From Streptomyces monashensis (lineage in GTDB: Bacteria > Actinomycetota > Actinomycetes > Streptomycetales > Streptomycetaceae), in contig NZ_MLYO01000055.1 in assembly GCF_001866665.1 (NCBI RefSeq), positions 62,001-126,000 on the forward strand: 64,000 nucleotides of DNA, in the 5' to 3' direction. Below, piece after piece: positions 1 through 8,334 of the stretch. The position numbers and the translations under genes were made by a program. Each line of letters begins with the position of its first letter. Positions within the stretch are counted from its first letter, which is position 1. The notes below the pieces were generated by a model. That model was not told the DNA's origin. It did not search any database and saw nothing but the letters and a program-made list of their open reading frames with translations.

Positions 1-353
1 GAGGGCACCGGCCGCAGTCTGGCCGCCGGGGCTGCGCCAGTGGTGCGCTGGCGGTGATGCGGAGCCCGCCCTGTGGTTCCCTTGCGGGAAGCGGAGGCGT
101 GAACCGATAGCTCATCCGGCTTTGTTCCTGCGACCCCTGCGCGAAAACCGGCCGGTAATTCGAATATTTCCAGCCAGTGCCCGCGAGGGGGTGTATCCAC
201 GTGGTCACTGGTGAGCACACTGGCAGGCCAGCCCCGCGCACCATCGAGCATGCAGGACTCACCTACACGCTTTCTACGGGAGATCTTTCGGAGTAAAGCC
301 CACACCATTAATTACACTGACTGACTGTCAACAACGCCGGGGGATCCGCACCA
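1..353. other. Intergenic left edge, no supported gene
   Basis: I see no reading frame with Streptomyces codon bias here. The part next to the regulator gene is clearly AT-richer than its surroundings, including stretches around 160-175 and 295-320 (TTAATTAC followed by a repeated ACTG). This fits a promoter/operator zone for the downstream regulator, but I cannot assign hexamers with confidence. Confidence 0.4.
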
Positions 354-1169
354 GTGAACAAACGAGCACTGAAACGCCTGCTCAAGGACCGACGCGCACT
401 CATCACCCCCGAAGACCATGGCCTCACCCGTCCCACCGGACCCGGCCGGCGTGCCCCGGGCCTGTCCCAGCACCAGGTCGACCAGCTCGTCAACCGGGCC
501 TTCGGCACGTACCACCGCCTGGAATCCGGCACGTATCCCAACGCGCCCGTCGACCTGCTGCGCGACATAGCCCGCCTGTTCGCGCTCAACGAGCAGGAGT
601 GGATCTCGCTGTGCCGGTACGCACGCGGCGAGGACCCGCCCAGCCCGCTCTACGACACCAGCGGCGACGCCGTTCCGGCCGCCTGGGAGGACGCCGTCGC
701 CGCCGTGGCGCATCCGGCCTACGTCACCGACGCCTCCTGGAACCTGCTTACCTGCAACGAGCAGTTCCACCGCCTCTTCGCATCCGGGCGGGCCCCCGAG
801 AACACCATGCGCTGGATGCTGATCGACGGCCGCGAGCAGCTCACGGACTGGGCGAACGCATGGGCGCCGCTCGTCATGACCCAGCTCCAGGCGGCACTCG
901 CGCAACGCGCCGACGACAAGGTGCTGTGTGAGATCGAGCGGGAACTTCTCAGTGATCCCCTCGCCCGCCCGCTGTACGAAGTGGGCGGCACTTCAGTCCA
1001 TCCCGACGGCGATGAAAGGCCGATCTGGCACGCGGCCGACGGTCCGGGCTGGGTGACGATGTGCGTGGCGCAGCCGATGTCGGCCCCCGGGGCGAGGTTC
1101 ATGATTCTCATTTTTCGGCCAGGTCCGCGGCGATCGAGTCAGCGTCCTCCGATGCTTCAAGCTCGCTGA
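354..1169 (+). CDS. XRE-family regulator with MmyB-like ligand domain
   Basis: A 271-residue DNA-binding regulator. Residues about 35-75 form a helix-turn-helix containing GLSQHQVDQL and the recognition-helix part TYHRLESG. The rest, about 100-255, has the PAS-like pattern of MmyB-type ligand-binding domains (AYVTDASWNLLTCN, then FHRLFASG, and a terminal MILIFRPGPR). Family knowledge: such proteins are common single regulators in Streptomyces and MmyB itself sits in the methylenomycin cluster; their ligands are mostly unknown. The start is a GTG because no better initiator with Shine-Dalgarno lies nearby; the start is therefore moderately certain. It precedes a type III polyketide synthase on the same strand by about 130 bases, so it may control that gene, but this is inference. 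Confidence 0.75.
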   Translation: MNKRALKRLLKDRRALITPEDHGLTRPTGPGRRAPGLSQHQVDQLVNRAFGTYHRLESGTYPNAPVDLLRDIARLFALNEQEWISLCRYARGEDPPSPLYDTSGDAVPAAWEDAVAAVAHPAYVTDASWNLLTCNEQFHRLFASGRAPENTMRWMLIDGREQLTDWANAWAPLVMTQLQAALAQRADDKVLCEIERELLSDPLARPLYEVGGTSVHPDGDERPIWHAADGPGWVTMCVAQPMSAPGARFMILIFRPGPRRSSQRPPMLQAR

Positions 1170-1302
1170 GCGCGCTGAAACCCCCTTCCTCTGCTCGTGT
1201 CTGACGGGTGGCGAGAGAGCATGGCCTGGACGGCAGGGAAACGAACCAGCCAACTTTGCCGTACCGTCACCTCCATCAGGTTGCGCGTCCTAGGGGGGAC
1301 AC

Positions 1303-2352
1303 ATGCCCGCTCACATCGCCCGGCCCAGTACCACCCTCGCCGCGCACAAGGTCACCACGGGCGAGATAGCCGACGACATCCGTGCCCACCACCCCGACCA
1401 TCCGCGCCTCGGGGCGATCCTCCGTGTCCTCGGCAACTGCGGTGTCGAGACCCGGTACTTCACCCAACCGCTGAACTCGCCCACCGTCAGCGGCGCCGCC
1501 CCCATAGGGGAGCGCGCGCTCGAGGCCTTCGCCGGCTCTCTCGACATGGCGGAGCGCGCGGCCCGTTCCGCACTGCGGAGTCACGGCCTCGAACCGGGCG
1601 ACATCACCGGCCTGATCACCACCCACGCCACCAGCTGGGCCGTACCGAACCTCGACATCCACCTCGCGGACCGGCTCGGTCTGCGCCCCACCATCCGTCG
1701 CACCGCTCTGACCACCGGGGCCTGCGCGGGCGGTGCCACCGCCCTCGTCCGCGCGGTCGAGCAGGCGCTGCTCCACCCCGGCTCCCGCGTCCTCGTGGTC
1801 GCCGCCGAGGTGCTGTCCGCGGCCTACAACCACGCGGACACCAAGATCGAGCACATGATCTACAAGGCGCTGTTCGGCGACGGCGCGGCCGCCACCGTCG
1901 TCAGCGACGAACCTCTCGGCCCCGGTCTCACCCTCGACAGTCCGGCGGGACTCCTCGAGTATGTCCTTCCGGGCTCGCTCGACTTCTACGCGGGTCGCAT
2001 CGACGGCAGCGGCCTGCACTTCGACTCCACCAAGGCCGCCATGGGCGGGGCCAAGCACGTCATGCCCGCCCTGCTCGAGTGGCTCGCCGGCCGCTCGGTC
2101 ACGGTTCCGGTCATCCACCCCGGCTCCCGGCCGATCATCATGGACACCGCCACGGCCCTCGGCCTCACCGAGGACGACGCCCGCCACTCGCTCGACACCT
2201 TGTCGGACGAGGGCAACCTCGGAGGCGTATCGGTTCTTCGCGTCCTGGAACGGACCCACGGCCGTCCTCCGGCCGACGGCGAGCAGGCCCTGGTCGTCGC
2301 CTACGGCCCCGGTTTCAGCCTCTGCGCCCTGCACGCCACGTGGACCGACTAG
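1303..2352 (+). CDS. Type III polyketide synthase (chalcone synthase-like)
   Basis: A 349-residue thiolase-fold homodimeric ketosynthase that condenses acyl-CoA starters with malonyl-CoA without an acyl carrier protein. The catalytic triad can be read directly: Cys141 in TTGACAGG, His272 in VIHPGSRP and Asn305 in SDEGNLGG, followed by the C-terminal GPGF loop near residue 335 typical of chalcone/stilbene synthase folds. Length is normal for bacterial members (about 350). The ATG has a strong AGGGGGGAC ribosome site. Product cannot be told from sequence; pyrones, resorcinols and phloroglucinols are all made by related bacterial enzymes. The upstream MmyB-like regulator is the only neighbour that could form a small cluster with it. 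No oxidase or methyltransferase accompanies it inside the window. Confidence 0.88.
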   Translation: MPAHIARPSTTLAAHKVTTGEIADDIRAHHPDHPRLGAILRVLGNCGVETRYFTQPLNSPTVSGAAPIGERALEAFAGSLDMAERAARSALRSHGLEPGDITGLITTHATSWAVPNLDIHLADRLGLRPTIRRTALTTGACAGGATALVRAVEQALLHPGSRVLVVAAEVLSAAYNHADTKIEHMIYKALFGDGAAATVVSDEPLGPGLTLDSPAGLLEYVLPGSLDFYAGRIDGSGLHFDSTKAAMGGAKHVMPALLEWLAGRSVTVPVIHPGSRPIIMDTATALGLTEDDARHSLDTLSDEGNLGGVSVLRVLERTHGRPPADGEQALVVAYGPGFSLCALHATWTD

Positions 2353-2381
2353 GACAGCGCGGTGAGAAGTGGCACACTGAA

Positions 2382-2427
2382 GACGGCTGTCCTGCTCTGC
2401 ATCCCCCGTCGGAGCAGGGCAGTCGTC
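2382..2427. terminator. Bidirectional terminator hairpin
   Basis: A 16-pair stem including two G-U wobbles (GACGGCTGTCCTGCTC against GAGCAGGGCAGTCGTC) with a 14-base loop, placed between the convergent polyketide synthase and alpha/beta hydrolase genes. Confidence 0.7.
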
Positions 2428-2440
2428 CTGTGTCAGCGGC

Positions 2441-3367
2441 TCATACGATGACCATGGGCGGCACGTGGGCCGCGTCCGTCGCGCCCGCCCCGTCCGCGGC
2501 GTCCCAGAAGTCGGCGATGGCCTCGGCCGTGGCGAGCGGCCGGTCGGTGTTGGGCGAGTGCTCCGCGTTCGCGACGACCGTGCGCCGCGCCCGCAGCCGT
2601 ACGGCCATGGCGTCGAGCAACGGCAGCGGCCAGGTGTCGTCCTTGTCGCCCGACAGCACATGGAACGGCAGCGGTACGCCGGCCAGTTCGGCGACCCGGT
2701 CCGGCTCCGTGCACAACTGCCGCCCGGTGGCGAGCAGTTGGGCGGGCGTGGTGCCCAGCCAGCGGCGCCGCAGATCGTCCCGGTCGTCGAGTCCGCCGTC
2801 GAGTGCGGCCGTCTCGGTCTCCTCGGGCGTCTCCATCGCCTGGATCGCTTCCCAGACTTCGGCCATGTCCATCACCGCGAGCGCGTCCCGCAACAGCTTC
2901 ACCCGCTGCTGCTGGGACGGCGAGATCTGCGCCGGGCCGGACGCCATCAGGGTCAGCGAGCGGAAGGGCGTGTGGTCGAGCAGCACGGCCGCGCGCGAGA
3001 TCTGTCCGCCGAGCGAGTGCCCCAGCAGATGCACCGGGCTCCCGGCCCCGACGGCCTCCGCCTGCGCCAGCACGTCCTGCGCCAACTCGGCCTGGGCGTA
3101 GGCACGTTCATCGGTCTCGGGCCCGGCGGACTCGAACTGTCCGCGTCCGTCCACGGCCACCGTCCGGTATCCGCGCCGTGCGAGCGGCACGTGCAGCGGA
3201 TTGAAGTCCTCCTTGCTCCCGGTGAACCCCGGCAGCAACAGCGCGGTCCCCCGGGGCTCCACCCCGTCGGCCACGGGAGCGTCGACGACGGCGAACTCCC
3301 CACGCGCGGTGCGCAACGCGTACGCACGCGAACCGGGGGGCGGGACGAAGGTGGCGGGCCTGCTCAT
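2441..3367 (-). CDS. Alpha/beta hydrolase
   Basis: A 308-residue cytoplasmic alpha/beta-hydrolase-fold protein. The nucleophile elbow is GHSLGG with Ser118, the oxyanion-hole region is LLPGFTGSKEDF (about 44-55), the acid is in GDKDD and the base in AEHSPN near the C-terminus. No signal peptide. The start ATG is preceded by a weak GGAAGAG-like stretch on the minus strand. It converges with the polyketide synthase and lies downstream of the RNA helicase gene, separated from it by a strong hairpin, so it is probably its own transcript. Substrate unknown; an esterase or lipase-like role is possible. Confidence 0.8.
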   Translation of the reverse strand: MSRPATFVPPPGSRAYALRTARGEFAVVDAPVADGVEPRGTALLLPGFTGSKEDFNPLHVPLARRGYRTVAVDGRGQFESAGPETDERAYAQAELAQDVLAQAEAVGAGSPVHLLGHSLGGQISRAAVLLDHTPFRSLTLMASGPAQISPSQQQRVKLLRDALAVMDMAEVWEAIQAMETPEETETAALDGGLDDRDDLRRRWLGTTPAQLLATGRQLCTEPDRVAELAGVPLPFHVLSGDKDDTWPLPLLDAMAVRLRARRTVVANAEHSPNTDRPLATAEAIADFWDAADGAGATDAAHVPPMVIV

Positions 3368-3470
3368 GGGAAGAGGCTATCGGCCGGCCGGCACACGAGC
3401 GGAGCGGGGAGGGGACGGGAGAGGGCAGGCGGTGTCTGTGCAGTGGGGCCGGGTGGTTCCGCCGGATGCG

Positions 3471-3507
3471 CGACGGCCCGGCCCACAGGGAGTGGGCCGG
3501 GCCGTCG
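3471..3507 (-). terminator. Terminator of the RNA helicase gene
   Basis: Perfect 16-base-pair stem (CGACGGCCCGGCCCAC and its complement) with a 5-base loop just past the helicase stop codon. There is no T-tract, as is common in Streptomyces. Confidence 0.75.
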
Positions 3508-3524
3508 GTGACGGGCGTTCCGGA

Positions 3525-6275
3525 TCAGCCTTCGGCCGCCTCGACGACCGCCGTGGCCTTACGGGTCCGGCGCCGCGGCTTGACCTCCGGCTCCTCGGTG
3601 GCCTGCGCCGGGATCTCGGCGGTGGCCACCTCGGCGACGGCCTTGCGGGTCCGGCGCACCTTGGGAGCGGCTGCCTCGGCGGCACCGTCCGCGTCGGCGA
3701 CCGCGGCGGCGGCCTTGCGGGTGCGGCGGGGCTTGACCTCGGCCTCGGGGGCGCCAGCCGGCTCCGGCGCGGTGGCTGCCGTCTTGCGGGTGCGGCGGGG
3801 CTTGGTCTCCGTGGCCTCGGCCGTGTCCGCCACGGTATCGGCTGCGGCTGCCGTCTTCCGGGTCCGGCGCGGCTTGGCCTCGGCCTTGGCCTCCGGAGCC
3901 TCGGCCGGCGCGGTGGCGGCCGTCTTGCGGGTGCGGCGGGGCTTGGTCTCCGTGACGTCGGCGGTGTCCACCACAGTCTCGGTTGCTGCTGCCGTCTTGC
4001 GGGTCCGGCGCGGCTTGGCCTCCGTGCCTTCGGCGGTTTCGACGGCAGCCGTGGCGGCCGTCTTGCGCGTGCGGCGCGGCTTGACCTCGGCCTCGGTGTC
4101 CGCGGCCTCGGCCGGCTCCGGCGTGGTGGCTGCCGTCTTGCGGGTGCGGCGGGGCTTGGCCTCCGTGGCCTCGGCGGTTTCGACGGCAGCCGTGGCGGCC
4201 GTCTTGCGCGTGCGGCGCGGCTTGACCTCGGCCTCGGTGTCCGCGGCCTCGGCCGTCTCCGGCGTGGTGGCTGCCGTCTTGCGGGTGCGGCGGGGCTTGG
4301 TCTCCGTGGCCTCGGCCGTGTCCGCCACGGTCTCGGCTGCGGCTGCCGTCTTGCGCGTACGGCGCGGCTTGACCTCCGGAGCGGGCTCGGCCGTGGCGAC
4401 GGCCTGCTCCGCGGCGGGCTCGGCCGTGGTGGCGGCCTTGCGGGTCCGGCGGCGCGGCTTGGCCTCGGCCTCCGGGGCCTCGACGGTCACCGGCTCGGAC
4501 GCGGACACGGTCTCGGTCACCGTCACGAGCGTCTCGGCCGCGGTCTCGGCGGCGGGCGCCGGCACCGTCGGCTCCGCCGACTTGCGGGTCCGGCGGCGGC
4601 GCGGCTTCTCATCCGCTTCCGGGGTCTCCGGCGCGACCGGGGCCGTCACCGCGTCGGCCACGACGGCGGACTCGACCACGCTCTCGGCGGCCGGCACCGG
4701 CCGGCCCGACGCTCCGGCGCGCGTACGGCGGCGGCGACGCAGGGTGCGGGGCGCCGTCTGGGCCTCCTCCGCCGGGCCGGACTCGGCGGCCGGCGCCGGA
4801 GCCGTCGTGGCGGCGGGCGTGCCGCCCGTGGCGTCCAGCGGGGTGCCACCGCGCGTACGGCGGCGGCGACGCGGCGTACGGGACGGACGCTCGCGCTCGG
4901 CAGCCGGGGCGGCAGCGGCGTCCGAACCGCCGCGGCCACCACGGCCGTTGCGGTCACCCCGGCCGCCGCGACCGCGCGCACCGCGGCCACCGGTCTCGCC
5001 CAGGTCCTCCAGCTCCTCCGCGTCCAGACCGGCACGCGTCCGCTCCGAGCGCGGCAGGATGCCCTTCGTGCCCGCCGGGATGTCGAGGTCGGAGAACAGG
5101 TGCGGGGACGTCGAGTACGTCTCCACCGGGTCGTTGAAGTCCAGCTCCAGCGCCTTGTTGATCAGCTGCCAGCGCGGGATGTCGTCCCAGTCGACGAACG
5201 TGATCGCCGTACCCTTGGCGCCCGCGCGGCCCGTACGGCCGATGCGGTGCAGGTACGTCTTCTCGTCCTCGGGGGACTGGTAGTTGATGACGTGGGTGAC
5301 GCCCTCGACGTCGATACCGCGCGCGGCGACGTCGGTGCAGACGAGGACGTCGACCTTGCCGTTGCGGAACGCGCGCAGCGCCTGCTCGCGGGCGCCCTGG
5401 CCGAGGTCGCCGTGGACCGCGCCGGAGGCGAACCCGCGGCGCTGCAGCTGCTCGGCGATGTCGGCGGCCGTCCGCTTGGTGCGGCAGAAGATCATCGCCA
5501 GTCCGCGGCCCTCGGCCTGCAGGATGCGGGCGACCATCTCCGGCTTGTCCATGGAGTGACCGCGGTACACGAACTGCTTGATGTTCGCGACCGTCGCGCC
5601 CTCGTCGTCCGGCGCGGTCGCGCGGATGTGCGTGGGCCGGGACATGTAGCGGCGCGCGAGGCCGATGACCGCGCCCGGCATGGTGGCCGAGAACAGCATG
5701 GTCTGACGCTTGGCCGGCAGCATGTCGATGATCTTCTCGACGTCGGGCAGGAAGCCCAGGTCGAGCATCTCGTCGGCCTCGTCGAGGACGAGGCACTTGA
5801 CGTGCTTCAGGTCCAGCTTCTTCTGGCCCGCGAGGTCGAGCAGCCGGCCCGGGGTGCCGACGACAACGTCGACGCCCTTCTTCAGGGCCTCCACCTGCGG
5901 CTCGTAGGCCCGGCCGCCGTAGATCGCCGTCACGCGCACGTTACGGACCTTGCCGGCCGTCAGCAGGTCGTTGGTGACCTGGGTGCACAGCTCGCGCGTG
6001 GGGACGACGACGAGTGCCTGGGGGGCTTCCGTGAGGGCCTCGGGGGCGGCGCGGCCGGCCTCGACGTCGGCGGGGACGGTGACGCGCTCGAGGAGCGGGA
6101 GGCCGAAGCCCAGCGTCTTTCCGGTGCCGGTCTTGGCCTGGCCGATGACGTCCGTGCCGGAAAGGGCGACGGGGAGCGTCATCTCCTGGATGGGGAAGGG
6201 GTTGAGGATGCCGACGGCCTCCAGGGCCTCGGCGGTCTCGGGAAGGATTCCGAGTTCTCGAAACGTCGTAGTCAG
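3525..6275 (-). CDS. DEAD-box RNA helicase with repetitive basic tail
   Basis: ATP-dependent RNA helicase of about 916 residues, counterpart of mycobacterial RhlE. Reading from the proposed start, the Q motif (GILNPFPIQ) spans 22-30, Walker A AKTGTGKT 47-54, DEAD 165-168, SAT 196-198, and HRIGRTGRAG closes the core. From about residue 480 the protein is low-complexity: RGG-like stretches, then 14 KPRR(R)TRK units separated by Ala/Glu/Thr-rich spacers. The ATG at 6182 would delete the Q motif and cannot be the true start. The frame is open upstream only to a TGA near 6322 and contains no ATG, GTG or TTG there; a CTG at 6275 (reading CTG ACT ACG ACG) lies 7 bases after AGAAGAGG. I therefore call CTG as initiator, giving (M)TTTFRELGI. 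Confidence 0.88.
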   Translation of the reverse strand: MTTTFRELGILPETAEALEAVGILNPFPIQEMTLPVALSGTDVIGQAKTGTGKTLGFGLPLLERVTVPADVEAGRAAPEALTEAPQALVVVPTRELCTQVTNDLLTAGKVRNVRVTAIYGGRAYEPQVEALKKGVDVVVGTPGRLLDLAGQKKLDLKHVKCLVLDEADEMLDLGFLPDVEKIIDMLPAKRQTMLFSATMPGAVIGLARRYMSRPTHIRATAPDDEGATVANIKQFVYRGHSMDKPEMVARILQAEGRGLAMIFCRTKRTAADIAEQLQRRGFASGAVHGDLGQGAREQALRAFRNGKVDVLVCTDVAARGIDVEGVTHVINYQSPEDEKTYLHRIGRTGRAGAKGTAITFVDWDDIPRWQLINKALELDFNDPVETYSTSPHLFSDLDIPAGTKGILPRSERTRAGLDAEELEDLGETGGRGARGRGGRGDRNGRGGRGGSDAAAAPAAERERPSRTPRRRRRTRGGTPLDATGGTPAATTAPAPAAESGPAEEAQTAPRTLRRRRRTRAGASGRPVPAAESVVESAVVADAVTAPVAPETPEADEKPRRRRTRKSAEPTVPAPAAETAAETLVTVTETVSASEPVTVEAPEAEAKPRRRTRKAATTAEPAAEQAVATAEPAPEVKPRRTRKTAAAAETVADTAEATETKPRRTRKTAATTPETAEAADTEAEVKPRRTRKTAATAAVETAEATEAKPRRTRKTAATTPEPAEAADTEAEVKPRRTRKTAATAAVETAEGTEAKPRRTRKTAAATETVVDTADVTETKPRRTRKTAATAPAEAPEAKAEAKPRRTRKTAAAADTVADTAEATETKPRRTRKTAATAPEPAGAPEAEVKPRRTRKAAAAVADADGAAEAAAPKVRRTRKAVAEVATAEIPAQATEEPEVKPRRRTRKATAVVEAAEG
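3550..4610 (-). repeat. Tandem repeats coding KPRRTRK units
   Basis: Imperfect tandem repeats inside the helicase gene. Fourteen copies of a basic KPRR/KVRR-TRK unit alternate with acidic spacers. Two blocks starting near 4031 and 4172 are nearly identical over more than 100 bases with a period of about 141 bases, which points to recent in-frame duplication. Confidence 0.85.
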
Positions 6276-6686
6276 GGTGCTGCCTCTTCTGTGTGGTGCG
6301 GTGCGAGGCGAGCGCGGGGGTCATGTCTGACCGTGCCGGGACGTCGGCTAGCCGTACGGGCGAACCACTCGGGCAAGCCGTAAGACACGGGACCTCTGCC
6401 GACGCTCTAGCGCTCGTACCGCTGAGGGTGTCCCTCCGGTCGTCGTACGTACTGAGCCGTACGGCCAGGGAGGGCTGTCGGGTCGGAGCCGATCGGGCCA
6501 CCGACCGGGCATCCTCATGCGTGCGACCTGTCGGAGCACGTCGAACACTGTCAACGCACTCAGCAGGCGCATTACCACCATACCCCGGATTGGCGCACAC
6601 GCGATGGCCGATTTGGTCACGTAGTCGTGGTCACACTGATCGACCAGGCACTTCCGAGGTGGCGCGAGCGGACTATTGTGCGGCTC
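6276..6686. other. Divergent promoter region of helicase and ferritin-like genes
   Basis: About 410 bases without a convincing gene. A minus-strand open frame runs through it but overlaps the helicase out of frame and lacks family features. Several GTAC-containing inverted repeats (around 6350-6475) lie in what would be the helicase 5' leader. Long leaders are common for DEAD-box helicase genes, but no regulatory mechanism can be read here. Confidence 0.4.
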
Positions 6687-7424
6687 ATGACTAGCTCTGA
6701 CAAGCCTGAGAAGGACTCCGTCGCACCCACGGGCATCGCTGCCGAGGACTGGGCGCGGGCCTCCGCCGACCCGCAGTACCGCGCGGCCGTCGTGGATCTG
6801 CTCGGCGCGCTCGCGTACGGGGAGCTGGCGGCGTTCGAGCGGCTCGCGGAGGACGCGAAGCTGGCGCCGACCCTCTCGGACAAGGCGGAGCTGGCGAAGA
6901 TGGCCTCGGCCGAGTTCCACCACTTCGAGCGGCTGCGGGACCGGCTGACCGAGATCGGCGAGGAGCCGACGGCCGCCATGGACCCCTTCGTCGCGGCCCT
7001 GGACGGCTTCCACCGTCAGACCGCGCCGTCGGACTGGCTGGAGGGCCTGGTCAAGGCGTACGTCGGCGACTCGATCGCGAGCGACTTCTACCGGGAGGTC
7101 GCGGCAAGGCTCGACTCCGACACCCGCGAGCTGGTCCTCGCCGTCCTCGACGACACCGGGCACGCCGGGTTCGCGGTGGAGAAGGTGCGGGCCGCCATCG
7201 ACGCCGACCCGCGCGTGGGCGGCCGGCTGGCGCTGTGGGCGCGGCGGCTGATGGGCGAGGCCCTGTCGCAGTCCCAGCGGGTGGTCGCCGACCGGGACGC
7301 GCTGTCGACGATGCTCGTGGGCGGTGTCGCCGACGGGTTCGATCTCGCGGAGGTCGGCAGGATGTTCTCGCGGATCACGGAGGCGCACACGAAGCGGATG
7401 GCTGCGCTGGGCCTCGCGGCCTGA
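6687..7424 (+). CDS. Ferritin-like fold protein (MiaE-related)
   Basis: A 245-residue helical protein of the ferritin-like superfamily, counterpart of mycobacterial Rv3210c by position. Glutamate-rich helices carry carboxylate/His positions such as EFHHFERLRDRL (a typical ExxH pair) and DDTGHAGFAVEK, consistent with a di-iron or degenerate di-iron site; it resembles the tRNA hydroxylase MiaE group distantly. Start choice: the ATG opening MTSSDKPEKDS rather than a GTG 60 bases upstream, because the upstream extension lacks codon bias. There is no Shine-Dalgarno; TATTGT lies 7 bases before the ATG, which suggests a leaderless transcript. Diverges from the helicase gene. Function unproven. Confidence 0.75.
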   Translation: MTSSDKPEKDSVAPTGIAAEDWARASADPQYRAAVVDLLGALAYGELAAFERLAEDAKLAPTLSDKAELAKMASAEFHHFERLRDRLTEIGEEPTAAMDPFVAALDGFHRQTAPSDWLEGLVKAYVGDSIASDFYREVAARLDSDTRELVLAVLDDTGHAGFAVEKVRAAIDADPRVGGRLALWARRLMGEALSQSQRVVADRDALSTMLVGGVADGFDLAEVGRMFSRITEAHTKRMAALGLAA

Positions 7425-7484
7425 GGACGGGTGCCCTCTGTGGGGGTGGGTGCGGTGAGTTGCGCGGCTGCGGGTCCCGTCCTG

Positions 7485-7522
7485 GTTGCTCGCGCAGTTC
7501 CCCGCGCCCCTTCGGGGCGCTG
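7485..7522. repeat. Streptomyces intergenic palindromic repeat
   Basis: Contains CGCGCAGTTCCCCGCGCCCC followed by TTC and GGGGCGC, a hairpin with a 7-bp stem (GCGCCCC/GGGGCGC). From memory this element is very abundant between Streptomyces genes. Here it sits between two convergent genes and may act as terminator. Confidence 0.65.
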
Positions 7523-7532
7523 CCCCGAACCC

Positions 7533-7799
7533 CTACGCCGTCGCTGATCGGCGCATTCTGCCCGTCGGGCGCAGGAGCAGGGACAGGGATGCGGCCGAGA
7601 TGACGGCGGCGCCCACGAGGCTCAGCCAGGCGGTGCCGGGGCCGAGGGCGGTGTGGGTGACGAAGTCACCGAAGAGGGACCCGGCGATGCCGGTCGAGAA
7701 CACCAGCGGGCGGGCCGGGAGCCGGCGGGAGAGGCGGCGGGCCGCCGCCCACGCCAGGACGAGACCGAGCACTGCGGACGCGAGTGCTTCCAAGATCAT
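7533..7799 (-). CDS. Small membrane protein, hypothetical
   Basis: An 88-residue protein not recognised as a known family. It has two or three hydrophobic segments (ALASAVLGLVLAWAAARRL near the N-terminus, FGDFVTHTALG region, and LSLVGAAVISAASLSLLL near the C-terminus) separated by basic loops, so it is probably an inner-membrane protein. The ATG has a very strong GGGAGGGA ribosome site 7 bases upstream, which supports it being a real gene. Convergent with the ferritin-like gene. Confidence 0.6.
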   Translation of the reverse strand: MILEALASAVLGLVLAWAAARRLSRRLPARPLVFSTGIAGSLFGDFVTHTALGPGTAWLSLVGAAVISAASLSLLLRPTGRMRRSATA

Positions 7800-7926
7800 G
7801 TCGGAGTCCCTCCCATGGCCGGTCCCTGCCTTGACGTTCGTAGCCCGTCATACCCGTGACCTGCGGACTGCAACCCTCCGCTGTGCAGGAGTTGTGTCCT
7901 AGCTGTGTGCGAATCCCCGAAAGCAA

Positions 7927-7956
7927 GGGCCCGGCGGCCGAATTGCCGCCGGGCCC
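7927..7956 (-). terminator. Terminator of DUF3107 gene
   Basis: Perfect 12-bp stem GGGCCCGGCGGC with its complement and a 6-base loop. On the minus strand it is followed by TTGCTTT, giving a reasonable Rho-independent terminator for the DUF3107 gene. Confidence 0.8.
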
Positions 7957-7975
7957 TTCTCACTGCATCGGCCTA

Positions 7976-8200
7976 CTAGGCGCCGAAGCCCACCTTGCGC
8001 ACGGTGGGCTGGCCGATCTCCACGTACGCCAGGCGGTCCGCCGGCACCAGGATCTTGCGGCCCTTCTCGTCCTCAAGGCTCAGCAGGGGCGTCTTTCCGG
8101 CCAGCGCCTCGCTCACCAGGCGCTCGACCTCCTCGACGCTCTGACCGCTCTCCAGAACGATCTCGCGGGGCGCGTACTGCACGCCGATCTTGACCTCCAC
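7976..8200 (-). CDS. DUF3107 family small protein
   Basis: A 74-residue conserved actinobacterial protein (mycobacterial Rv3208A type). Start set at GTG, giving (M)EVKIGVQYAPREIVLESG, because GGAGGG lies 8 bases upstream; a longer ATG reading adds a non-conserved basic leader with poor codon bias. The body shows the family blocks REIVLESGQSVEEVE, PLLSLEDEKGRKILVP and the terminal VRKVGFGA. It has no known activity; the fold is predicted to be small alpha/beta. It lies between the ferritin-like and TetR genes, the order seen across actinobacteria. Confidence 0.85.
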   Translation of the reverse strand: MEVKIGVQYAPREIVLESGQSVEEVERLVSEALAGKTPLLSLEDEKGRKILVPADRLAYVEIGQPTVRKVGFGA

Positions 8201-8334
8201 GGCTATGTCCCTCCGACGGTCAGTGATGTGCGCGATCTTCCGCGCCGTACGCAGCACACATTAGCCCGGTGAGGGGACGTACACGCTGCGGGGCGGAACG
8301 CCATCAGCGAACAGCCGCCGGGAACAAACCGCCG

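Noticed and set aside
3550..4610. Possible CRISPR array
   Set aside because: Repeats are coding, vary in spacer length and sequence in a codon-wise manner, and belong to the helicase tail; no cas genes are present.
3201..6383. Very long plus-strand frame opposite the helicase
   Set aside because: Gly/Leu/Arg-rich repeats are the mirror of the KPRRTRK repeats on the other strand; a typical antisense shadow in high-GC DNA.
5941..6600. Long minus-strand frame upstream of and overlapping the helicase
   Set aside because: It overlaps the helicase coding sequence out of frame, has no recognisable domain and no conserved start, and the helicase frame clearly continues through this region.
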